A stretch of 13,399 nt of DNA from UBA9676 sp035532275 (GTDB taxonomy: Bacteria; Actinomycetota; Actinomycetes; Streptosporangiales; Streptosporangiaceae), in NCBI GenBank assembly GCA_035532275.1, contig DATKRG010000361.1, positions 1-13,399 on the forward strand, in the 5' to 3' direction. A program made the position numbers and the translations under genes. The notes under the pieces were generated by a model. That model saw nothing but the letters and a program-made list of their open reading frames with translations, had not been told where the DNA came from and did not search any database. Of this stretch, positions 7,533 through 13,399 are shown piece after piece (positions within the stretch are counted from its first letter, which is position 1; every line of letters begins with the position of its first letter).

Positions 7533-7579
7533 CCGGCCCGTGCCAACCTGCCCGGGCCGGTGGCGCCCGCCCGGCGGGC
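7533..7579. repeat. Two adjacent GC-rich inverted repeats upstream of the HerA-like gene
   Basis: The first has arms CCGGCCCG (7533-7540) and CGGGCCGG (7553-7560) around a 12-base loop. The second has arms GCCCGC (7565-7570) and GCGGGC (7574-7579) around 3 bases. With the hairpin at 7492-7518 they make three stem-loops within about 90 bases, ending about 17 bases before the proposed GTG start at 7596. They could form transcript structure or a protein-binding site; no function can be assigned. Confidence 0.4.
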
Positions 7580-7595
7580 CTGGTATGCACGCATC

Positions 7596-10500
7596 GTGAC
7601 CACGATGCCAGTCCTGGGTGACGAGATGGCTGGCCCCTGGTTCCGGGTCGCGTCCATCTCCGCCCCGTGGCGGCCGGGTTCGGCCGAGCAGGAGTTCGCC
7701 TGCATCCTGCCCGCCGCACTGGCTGCCGCCACCCGCGGCCGGCCGCTGGTGACCGGCTGGCTGTGCCGGGGCGCGGGCTCGCCGCTGGAGCTGATCACCA
7801 ACGCCGCCCCGGCGGAGCCGGGCACAGCCGGCACCGGGCGGTCTGGCACTGGGCGATCCGGCACTGGGCGATCCGGCACTGGGCCCGCGGCTCTGCTCTA
7901 TCCCCCGGGGGCGCGCGGTGTCGCGCCGGGCCCGGGCTGGCTGGCGGCGTGGGAGGCCCTGGTGTGGGTGCTCTGCCCTGGCCGCCAGGCCCGGCCGGTG
8001 GCCGGTGCGCAGGGTCCCGCCGCCGAACGGGAGCTTCCCCAGCCGGCGCTGTTCGCCTCATCGCTCACCGCCCTCATGGGCAGGCCCTTCGGCTGGCTTG
8101 TGGTGGCCGAGCCGACCGATCTGCTCGACGCCGAGGTGGCCGGACTGCGGACCCAGGTGAACGTGCTGCGCCGTCATGACGAGGAGCGGTCCAGGTTCGG
8201 CGCCGACCGTGCCGAGCGCCGCCTGGCCGAGCTGGACGCCTTCCGCGAGGCGGGCCTGTGGGACGTGCGGGTGCTGGCCGGCGCCGCGACCCCGGCGGAG
8301 GTGGCCCTGCTGGCGCCGGTGCTGGTGGGCTCGGCTGATCTCAGCCGGCATCCCTACCGGCTGGTGAGCGGCCAGTCGCCGGCCCTGCTGGCGGAGGCGC
8401 TGCGGGACAAGGTGGCGGATCCACGGACCGAGGCACTGGCACCGTTCCCTGCTACCGCCGGGGTGCTGGCGGCGCTGACCGGCCTGCCCGGCCTGGAGGT
8501 GCCAGGGCTGCGGGTGATCGAGGCCGGCCAGTTCGACCTGACCAGCGAGACCGGCCCCGCTGCTGCGTTCGGCGCCGAGAGGGCCGGTACACCGGACGCG
8601 CCGGGACCTGAACCAGCCGGGCTCAGCCTGGGCGCGATCCTGGACGGCCTGGACCGGCCCGTGGGCGAGTTCACGGTGCCGCTGGCGACGCTCAACCGGC
8701 ATGCGCTGGTGACCGGCGCGACCGGCGCGGGGAAGTCGCAGACGGTGCGGCACCTGCTGGAGCAGCTGACCCGGGCCGGGCTGCCCTGGCTGGTGATCGA
8801 GCCGGTCAAGTCCGAGTACCCGGCGATGGCGGGGCGGCTCGCTGGGGCCGGCGTTCCCGTCACCGTGATCAACCCGGCCGACCCGGCCGCGGTCCCGTTC
8901 TCGGTCAACCCGCTCGCACCCGAGCCGGGCTACCCGGTGCAGGCGCACATCGACATGGTGCGCGCGCTGTTCCTGGCCGCCTTCGACGCCGACGAGCCGT
9001 TCCCGCAGATCATGGCGCAGGCCCTGCAGCGGGTCTACGCCGAATGCGGCTGGGACGTGGTGACCGGGGGGCGCGTCCCCGGGGCGGTGGCTGGCCCCAT
9101 CGTGCCCACCCTGGCCCACTTGCAGCGGGCCGCCCTGGCGGTCATCGAGGACGTCGGGTACGGCGCCCAGCTGCAGGCGGACGTGCGCGGGTTCGTGGAC
9201 GTGCGGCTGCGCTCGCTGCGGGTCGGCTCGGCTGGCCGGTTCTTCGAGGGCGGCCATCCCGGCGACGTCGCGGCCCTGCTGGGGCGCAACGTGGTGCTCG
9301 CGATCGAGGACGTGGCCAACGACGAGGACAAGGCGTTCCTGATGGGCACGCTGATCATCAGGCTGGTTGAGCACCTGCGGCTGCGGGCCCGCTCCGGCCA
9401 GCGCGGCGGGCTGCGCCATGTGATCGTGATCGAGGAGGCGCACCGGCTGCTGCGGGCCGGCCGGGAGGGCCGGGCCAGCGGGCATGCGGTGGAGCTGTTC
9501 GCGGGCATGCTGGCGGAGATCCGCGCCTACGGCGAGGGGCTGGTGATCGCCGAGCAGATACCGGCGAAGCTGGTCCCGGACGCGGTCAAGAACACCGCGC
9601 TCAAGGTGGTGCACCGGCTTCCGGCACGCGACGACCGGGAGCTGGTCGGTGCGGCCATGAACCTGGACGCCGGCCAGTCCCGGCACGTGGTGTCGCTGCC
9701 GCCGGGGGTGGCGGCGGTGTTCGCGGACGGGATGGACCGGCCGGTCCGGGTCAAGGTGCCGTTCGGCGGGGGACGCGAGCAGGTCCTGCCCGGCCCGCCG
9801 CCGCCGCTGGCGGGCCGCCGCAGCCCGGCCTGCGGGCGTGCCTGCACCGGGGAGCGTGCCTGCACCTTGCTGGAGGTGCGCCGGGCCGAGCTGCTGGACT
9901 GCCCTGGCACGTCAGCGGATGCGTGGCTGCGGCTGTGGGCGGAGACGCTGCTGCTCGCCTTCCTCACCAACCGGGGACTGCCTGCGGTGCCGGGCCCGGT
10001 GCGGAGCCGGTGGCCCGAGCTTGACGGCCGGCTGCGCGAGTGCCTGCTCGCCAGCGTGATCGACCGGGCCGTCGGGGCCAGGGCGCTGGTGGTCCGGGCC
10101 AGCTTTGACCCGGCGGTCCTGGCCGCCACGGCGGCCGCCGCCGCGGCCCGGATGCTCGCCCGGGGCGGCGGTGTGGGCACCCGGCCCGGGCCGAGCTGGG
10201 TCATCCCGCAGGTGCGCTGGCTGCACGAGATGGAGCGGGTCTGCCCGCTCGGTGGCTGCCCGCCCGATCCAGCCGACCGGGCGCCGCCGCTCGACTTCGA
10301 CCTGCCGGGACTGGCGGACTGGCCTGGTATGCGGATGGGGCACCGGCTGCGGGCACTGCGCCGGCACCCGCTGTCGCCCGCCCTGCCGCCCAACCGGCTG
10401 CCCGCCTGGACCGCTCTGCTCGGTGACGACGACCAGCGCGGTTTCGGGCAGGATCTGGCCACCGTTGGCGTGGGCCTGGCCCCGGAGATCCAGCTCCGGC

Positions 10501-10631
10501 AGGTCGCCGACGAGATGAGGGCCGGTGCCTGGCTGGAGGTGGTGCTGTCCTGGCCGCGCCGGCTCGTGGCCGGGCAGGACCAGCGGGCAAGCGGGCAGGA
10601 AGCGTGTGAGCCGGTTCCCGTGGCCGGATAG
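7596..10631 (+). CDS. HerA-like (DUF87) ATPase with cysteine-bearing C-terminal domain
   Basis: A protein of about 1011 residues and the only one of the three adjacent motor-like proteins with intact nucleotide-binding motifs. Walker A is GATGAGKS (374-381) and Walker B is VIVIEEAH (609-616). IAEQIPAKLVPDAVKNT follows, then LKVVHRL with an arginine at 674, all as in HerA-type hexameric DNA-pumping ATPases. The N-terminal 350 residues contain a short GTGRS repeat, a charged helical stretch (about 185-220) and a strand-rich lead-in to the motor. The C-terminal 270 residues carry cysteines at 746, 750, 756, 769, 883 and 888, possibly a metal or Fe-S site. No membrane segment is evident. The frame is open further upstream (a TTG at 7527), but GTG 7596 (or ATG 7605) is preferred because homology-like sequence begins with GPWFRVASI just after it and TATGCA lies 6 bases upstream. 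It likely translocates DNA or remodels a complex; substrate unknown. Confidence 0.75.
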   Translation: MTTMPVLGDEMAGPWFRVASISAPWRPGSAEQEFACILPAALAAATRGRPLVTGWLCRGAGSPLELITNAAPAEPGTAGTGRSGTGRSGTGRSGTGPAALLYPPGARGVAPGPGWLAAWEALVWVLCPGRQARPVAGAQGPAAERELPQPALFASSLTALMGRPFGWLVVAEPTDLLDAEVAGLRTQVNVLRRHDEERSRFGADRAERRLAELDAFREAGLWDVRVLAGAATPAEVALLAPVLVGSADLSRHPYRLVSGQSPALLAEALRDKVADPRTEALAPFPATAGVLAALTGLPGLEVPGLRVIEAGQFDLTSETGPAAAFGAERAGTPDAPGPEPAGLSLGAILDGLDRPVGEFTVPLATLNRHALVTGATGAGKSQTVRHLLEQLTRAGLPWLVIEPVKSEYPAMAGRLAGAGVPVTVINPADPAAVPFSVNPLAPEPGYPVQAHIDMVRALFLAAFDADEPFPQIMAQALQRVYAECGWDVVTGGRVPGAVAGPIVPTLAHLQRAALAVIEDVGYGAQLQADVRGFVDVRLRSLRVGSAGRFFEGGHPGDVAALLGRNVVLAIEDVANDEDKAFLMGTLIIRLVEHLRLRARSGQRGGLRHVIVIEEAHRLLRAGREGRASGHAVELFAGMLAEIRAYGEGLVIAEQIPAKLVPDAVKNTALKVVHRLPARDDRELVGAAMNLDAGQSRHVVSLPPGVAAVFADGMDRPVRVKVPFGGGREQVLPGPPPPLAGRRSPACGRACTGERACTLLEVRRAELLDCPGTSADAWLRLWAETLLLAFLTNRGLPAVPGPVRSRWPELDGRLRECLLASVIDRAVGARALVVRASFDPAVLAATAAAAAARMLARGGGVGTRPGPSWVIPQVRWLHEMERVCPLGGCPPDPADRAPPLDFDLPGLADWPGMRMGHRLRALRRHPLSPALPPNRLPAWTALLGDDDQRGFGQDLATVGVGLAPEIQLRQVADEMRAGAWLEVVLSWPRRLVAGQDQRASGQEACEPVPVAG
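7830..7884 (+). repeat. 15-bp in-frame tandem repeat in the HerA-like gene
   Basis: GGCACTGGGCGATCC is repeated about 3.7 times (first copy GGCACCGGGCGGTCT, last copy partial), encoding GTGRS-GTGRS-GTGRS-GTG. The unit is a multiple of three, so copy-number changes keep the frame. It lies in a probable linker of the N-terminal region. Confidence 0.85.
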
Positions 10632-10634
10632 CAT
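10629..10634 (+). promoter_or_regulatory. Probable -10 box for leaderless murT
   Basis: TAGCAT matches the actinobacterial TAnnnT -10 consensus and lies 8 bases before the murT ATG at 10643. Its first three bases are also the TAG stop codon of the HerA-like gene. There is no Shine-Dalgarno sequence before murT and no clear -35 hexamer. Confidence 0.5.
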
Positions 10635-10642
10635 CATCGCCC

Positions 10643-11881
10643 ATGGGCAAGCTTCCGTTGCGTGCGCGGGTGGCTACCACTATCGGTGGTGCTGCCGGCA
10701 GGATGTCGCGCCTGGCCGGCCGCGGCGACGGATCGGTGATCGGCGGCGTCATCGGCCTGCGGGTCGAGCCGGACCTGCTGGCGCTGCTGGCGGCCGGCCG
10801 GCGGGTGGTGCTGGTCACCGGGACCAACGGCAAGACCACGACCACCCGGCTGATCACGGCCGGGCTCGGGGCACTGGGCCAGGAGGTCGCCTCCAACGCG
10901 TTCGGCGCGAACATGGAAGCGGGCCTGACGGCCGCGCTCGGGCAGGCGCCCGACGCCTCCATGGCCGTCCTGGAGGTGGACGAGAAGTACCTGCCGGCGG
11001 TGCTGGCCGCGACCCGCGCCCGGGTGGTCACCCTGCTGAACCTCAGCCGCGACCAGATGGACCGGGCGGCGGAGATCTGGCTGGTGGCCAGACGGTGGCG
11101 GGAGGCGCTCGCATCCGCTCCGGACTGCCGGGTGGTCGCCAACGCCGACGACCCGCTGATCGCGTGGGCGGCCGGGGCGGCCCCGGACGTCATCTGGGTG
11201 GCGGCAGGCCAGCGCTGGCACGAGGACTCATGGTGCTGCCCGCAGTGCGGCTCCCACCTGTCCCGGGACGAGCTGGGCTGGCGCTGCGGTGAGTGCGAGT
11301 TCGCCCGGCCGCCGGCCCGGTGGGTGCTGGAGGGCAGCTCGGTGATCGACTCCAGCGGGCGGCTGCACGACCTGTCGCTGTCCCTGCCCGGCCGGGCCAA
11401 CCGGGCCAACGCGGTCGTCGCGCTGGCGGTGAGCGATGTCTTCGGGGTGGACCCCCGGCAGGCCCTGCCCAGGCTGCGTGAGGTGGCGTCGGTGGCGGGC
11501 CGGTACACGCAGGTGAAGCGCCGGGGCCGCCAGGTGCGGCTGCTGCTGGCCAAGAACCCCGCTGGCTGGCTGGAGGCCTTCGACGTGCTCGGTGCGCCGC
11601 CGGTCCCGGTGCTGCTGTCGGTCAATGCCAGGGAGCCCGACGGCAAGGACACGTCCTGGCTCTGGGACGTGGACTACCGGGTGCTGCGTGGCCGGCCGGT
11701 GTACGTCGCCGGGGAGCGCAGCCTTGACCTCGCCGTGCGGCTGGAAGCGGACCTGGTCCCGTTCGAGCTCGCGGACGGGGTCGACGACGCGGTGGACCGG
11801 GTCGCCGGGGACAGGCTGGACGTGATCGCCAACTACACGGCGTTCCAGCACATCCGGGTCGCGCTCGGCCGGGCGGCCTGA
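10643..11881 (+). CDS. murT: Lipid II isoglutaminyl synthase subunit MurT
   Basis: Mur-ligase-like subunit of the MurT/GatD enzyme (412 aa). It activates the alpha-carboxyl of D-Glu in the lipid II stem peptide with ATP, so ammonia from GatD can convert it to D-isoglutamine. Visible features are the Mur ligase P-loop GTNGKTT (60-66) and a central domain with 'LNLSRDQMDR' and 'VVANADDPL'. A four-cysteine zinc ribbon inserted in that domain (C199-x2-C202 … C215-x2-C218) is a hallmark that separates MurT from MurC-F. The C-terminal DUF1727 domain ends in 'NYTAFQHIR'. The length is normal. gatD begins 2 bases after the stop, as in most Gram-positives. In actinomycetes this amidation favours peptidoglycan cross-linking. 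The start is supported by the -10 box just upstream. Confidence 0.95.
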   Translation: MGKLPLRARVATTIGGAAGRMSRLAGRGDGSVIGGVIGLRVEPDLLALLAAGRRVVLVTGTNGKTTTTRLITAGLGALGQEVASNAFGANMEAGLTAALGQAPDASMAVLEVDEKYLPAVLAATRARVVTLLNLSRDQMDRAAEIWLVARRWREALASAPDCRVVANADDPLIAWAAGAAPDVIWVAAGQRWHEDSWCCPQCGSHLSRDELGWRCGECEFARPPARWVLEGSSVIDSSGRLHDLSLSLPGRANRANAVVALAVSDVFGVDPRQALPRLREVASVAGRYTQVKRRGRQVRLLLAKNPAGWLEAFDVLGAPPVPVLLSVNAREPDGKDTSWLWDVDYRVLRGRPVYVAGERSLDLAVRLEADLVPFELADGVDDAVDRVAGDRLDVIANYTAFQHIRVALGRAA

Positions 11882-11883
11882 CC

Positions 11884-12639
11884 GTGGCGGCGGGCATGCC
11901 CCCGACCCGGGGCACACACGCACGCGGGCCCAGCGGCCTGCGGCTGGTCTGGGTCTACCCCGACCTGCTGAGCACCTATGGGGACCGGGGGAACCTGCTG
12001 GTGCTGGAGCGCCGCGCCCGGCTGCGCGGCCTGGCGGTCGAATCGATAATGGTCAACGCCGACCAGCCGGTGCCCACGCAGGGGGACATCTACCTGATGG
12101 GCGGCGGTGAGGACCTGCCGCAGATCCTGGCCGCGCGCAGGCTGCGGGCTGACGGCGGGCTCGCGGCAGCCGCCCGGAACGGCGCCGTGGTCTTCGCCGT
12201 GTGTGCCGGCTATCAGCTGCTCGGGGCGGAGTTCGGCGGCGAGAACGGCCAGCCTCTGCCCGGCCTGGAGATCCTCAACATGCGCAGCGGCCGCGGCCAG
12301 CGCCGCGGGGTGGGGGAGATCCTCGCCGACGTGGACCCGTCGCTGGGCGTCCCGCGCCTGACCGGGTTCGAGAATCATCAGGGCGTCACCCGGCTGGGAC
12401 CGGGGGTGAAGCCGCTCGCCACGGTCGCCGTCGGGGTAGGCAACGGCGACGGCACGGAGGGCGCTTACGCCGGCCGGGTGCTCGGCACCTACCTGCACGG
12501 CCCCGCGCTCGTGCGCAACCCCGGGCTGGCCGATCTGCTGCTGACCTGGGCGGCCGGCCAGCTGCCGCCGCTGCAGGCGGCTGATGAGCAGTGGACGCTG
12601 CGGCTGCGTGAGCAGCGGCTCGCAGCCGTCCCCAGCTGA
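11884..12639 (+). CDS. gatD: Lipid II isoglutaminyl synthase glutamine amidotransferase subunit GatD
   Basis: Class I glutamine amidotransferase of the CobB/CobQ type (251 aa) that hydrolyses glutamine and supplies ammonia to MurT. The N-terminus carries the family hallmark VYPDLLSTYGDRGN. The nucleophile is C107 in VFAVCAGYQLLG, and the catalytic histidine is H205 in LGTYLHGPAL. 'GGGEDLPQI' and 'GFENHQG' are also typical. GTG 11884 lies 2 bases after the murT stop; an in-frame ATG at 11896 is an alternative start and would remove four residues that are unlikely to be conserved. The gene forms an operon with murT. A tandem repeat overlaps its stop codon. Confidence 0.93.
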   Translation: MAAGMPPTRGTHARGPSGLRLVWVYPDLLSTYGDRGNLLVLERRARLRGLAVESIMVNADQPVPTQGDIYLMGGGEDLPQILAARRLRADGGLAAAARNGAVVFAVCAGYQLLGAEFGGENGQPLPGLEILNMRSGRGQRRGVGEILADVDPSLGVPRLTGFENHQGVTRLGPGVKPLATVAVGVGNGDGTEGAYAGRVLGTYLHGPALVRNPGLADLLLTWAAGQLPPLQAADEQWTLRLREQRLAAVPS

Positions 12640-12695
12640 CGGTGCCCCGCTGAACGTCCCCGGCTGACGGTCCCCGGCTGACTGCCCCGGCTGGC
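12628..12695 (+). repeat. Imperfect 13-14-bp tandem repeat across the gatD stop
   Basis: Five head-to-tail copies of a unit like GTCCCCGGCTGACG (unit lengths 14, 14, 14, 13, 13) start in the last codons of gatD. They fill most of the gap to the convergent dsrE-like gene. The gatD TGA lies in the first copy and nearly every unit repeats CTGA or CTGG. It probably arose by slippage. It offers no clear hairpin, so any terminator role is uncertain. Confidence 0.75.
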
Positions 12696-12713
12696 TGCCC
12701 GGCGCCCGGTGGC

Positions 12714-13079
12714 TCAGTAGACCAGGGCCTGCGTTCCGTCGGCGATGATCTCCGAGACGAAGGTCGGCGCCCCGCCGATCCGGATCCCCTCGATGACGTC
12801 CTGCGGGCCGATGTCCCGGCGGGCGGCGCACTGGGTGCACAACGTCACCGTGCCGCCTGCCACGATGCTGTCCAGCAGGTCCGTCAGTGGCGGGGAGTGC
12901 GGCAGCACGATGTCGGCGGCCCGGCCGGGCAGCGCCAGCCAGGCGGCTTCGGCAGCCAGCCACAGCGACACCGTGAGGCCACTGGCGAGCGCGGTCGCGG
13001 CCACGCTCAGCGCCTGGCCGCAGCGCTCCGGGTCGTCCTTGCCGGCGGTGAGCTTGATGACGAGCGTGTGCGCAGCCAT
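12714..13079 (-). CDS. DsrE/DsrF-like family protein
   Basis: A 121-residue soluble protein, the usual size for the DsrE fold. The N-terminus (HTLVIKLTAGKDDPERC) starts with the expected strand and charged loop. It is followed by an Ala-rich helix (about 21-34), a strand (TVSLWLA), and 'VTLCTQCAARR' (78-88), where C81 and C84 occupy the region of the conserved cysteine in sulfur-handling DsrE/TusD proteins. It ends with EGIRIGGAPTFVSEI, a pattern common in actinobacterial DsrE-like proteins. Members carry persulfide sulfur or are of unknown role. No other sulfur-relay genes are visible, so the function here is open. It is convergent with gatD and has a leaderless-type promoter immediately upstream. 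Confidence 0.8.
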   Translation of the reverse strand: MAAHTLVIKLTAGKDDPERCGQALSVAATALASGLTVSLWLAAEAAWLALPGRAADIVLPHSPPLTDLLDSIVAGGTVTLCTQCAARRDIGPQDVIEGIRIGGAPTFVSEIIADGTQALVY

Positions 13080-13085
13080 GCCCGC

Positions 13086-13091
13086 ACCCTA
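13086..13091 (-). promoter_or_regulatory. Probable -10 box for leaderless dsrE-like gene
   Basis: On the minus strand TAGGGT lies 6 bases upstream of the ATG at 13079 and fits TAnnnT. There is no Shine-Dalgarno sequence in the gap, so the transcript probably begins at the start codon. Confidence 0.5.
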
Positions 13092-13156
13092 ACGGCTCTG
13101 CCATTCCCGCGAATACCCGCGCATCTGGCCAGCCCCGCCGCTGCGCACCGGCCCCA

Positions 13157-13241
13157 GCCGGGAAAGCCCACTCCACGCGAGCGGCAGTGTGGCTGATTTG
13201 GGCTGCCATCACGACCCAGATTGACCACGGCCGGGAAAGCC
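13157..13241. repeat. Spaced 12-bp direct repeat in the divergent intergenic region
   Basis: GCCGGGAAAGCC occurs at 13157-13168 and again at 13230-13241, 73 bases apart start to start (about seven helical turns). Both copies lie between the divergently transcribed dsrE-like gene and the gene starting at 13317. They could be paired operator sites. The rest of 13080-13316 shows no gene or RNA that I can support. Confidence 0.5.
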
Positions 13242-13303
13242 TCGGGTGGACAGATCCGCCCCGGACGGCCGGCGTGGCCGGGTCAGGGAGGGCAGCTGGT
13301 GCG

Positions 13304-13309
13304 TACACT
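13304..13309 (+). promoter_or_regulatory. Probable -10 box for the gene at 13317
   Basis: TACACT fits the TAnnnT consensus and ends 7 bases before the ATG at 13317, consistent with leaderless transcription. No convincing -35 hexamer is seen at 16-18 bases upstream. Confidence 0.5.
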
Positions 13310-13316
13310 TCGGGGC

Positions 13317-13399
13317 ATGCCAGGGATGGTCAGTGGGGTGCTGCTGGTGGCCGCATTCGCGGCTGTCGCGGCGGCGTGCGGCCTGGCCGCCAAGCGGCT
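13317..13399 (+). CDS. Unidentified gene with hydrophobic N-terminus (partial)
   Basis: The frame is open from ATG 13317 to the end of the window (27 complete codons). The encoded start has a single hydrophobic stretch from about residue 8 to 25 (VLLVAAFAAVAAACGLAA) followed by a lysine-arginine pair. That fits a membrane anchor or signal peptide; a cysteine at 21 is preceded by AAA, not a strict lipobox. An in-frame ATG at residue 4 is an alternative start. I do not recognise the family. The -10 box at 13304-13309 supports the start. Confidence 0.5.
   Translation, partial: MPGMVSGVLLVAAFAAVAAACGLAAKR

Noticed and set aside
7527..7595. TTG start for the HerA-like gene
   Set aside because: The added residues are Pro/Ala-rich and cover the inverted repeats; there is no ribosome binding site. 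GTG 7596 or ATG 7605 fits better.
8058..9686. Minus-strand frame of over 500 codons inside the HerA-like gene
   Set aside because: It lies opposite the motor domain with its intact Walker motifs, and the translation is low complexity with no recognisable family.
3081..10631. Conjugative plasmid or integrative element
   Set aside because: TraD/HerA-like motor proteins hinted at this, but there is no relaxase, integrase, att-like flanking repeat, tRNA or replication gene, and base composition does not change visibly at the borders.
11833..13308. Long minus-strand frame across gatD and the dsrE-like gene
   Set aside because: It overlaps gatD antisense and the dsrE-like gene in another frame; both have clear family motifs and this one has none.
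1..13399. CRISPR array, tRNA or rRNA genes, insertion sequence
   Set aside because: No regularly spaced repeats with unique spacers, no cloverleaf or ribosomal sequence, and no transposase frame or terminal inverted repeats were recognised.

Overview
The window comes from a very high-GC bacterium. Almost every third codon position is G or C, GTG starts occur, and long spurious reading frames lie opposite real genes. A MurT/GatD pair and several ATGs sitting 6-8 bases downstream of a TAnnnT-like -10 box (leaderless-type starts) point to a mycelial or soil actinomycete (Actinomycetota). The genus cannot be fixed from the sequence.

Region 1 (1-2088) is the end of a high-affinity phosphate ABC transporter operon: the last codons of pstS, then pstC and pstA, tightly packed. 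The ATPase gene pstB does not follow pstA. Instead the stop of pstA overlaps the ATG of a GntR/UTRA-type regulator (2085-3074).

Region 2 (3081-10631) is the most unusual part. Three large consecutive same-strand genes all look like FtsK-HerA/VirD4-TraD superfamily proteins. The first (3081-4979) and second (4979-7324, overlapping by one base) are membrane-anchored. Both keep the outline of a TraD/VirD4 motor domain, but the positions of the Walker A lysine and the Walker B acidic pair are replaced, so they look like pseudo-ATPases. The third (7596-10631) is soluble and HerA-like (DUF87), with an intact P-loop (GATGAGKS), an intact Walker B (VIVIEEAH) and a cysteine-bearing C-terminal extension. 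No relaxase, integrase, transposase or nuclease is present. I infer a chromosomal, membrane-associated translocase-like apparatus in which one active motor may work with two inactive paralogues; the substrate is unknown. A 38-codon remnant of a DUF1697 protein and a cluster of GC-rich hairpins separate the second and third genes.

Region 3 (10643-12639) is murT-gatD, the enzyme pair that amidates D-glutamate of lipid II to D-isoglutamine. Region 4 (12714-13399) has a small DsrE-like protein on the minus strand, convergent with gatD. A divergent intergenic region with a spaced 12-bp direct repeat follows, and then the first 27 codons of an unidentified gene with a hydrophobic N-terminus that runs off the window.

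The plus-strand genes up to 7324 are so closely packed that one long transcript from the pst operon into the TraD-like genes is possible. The HerA-like gene and murT appear to have their own leaderless-type starts.
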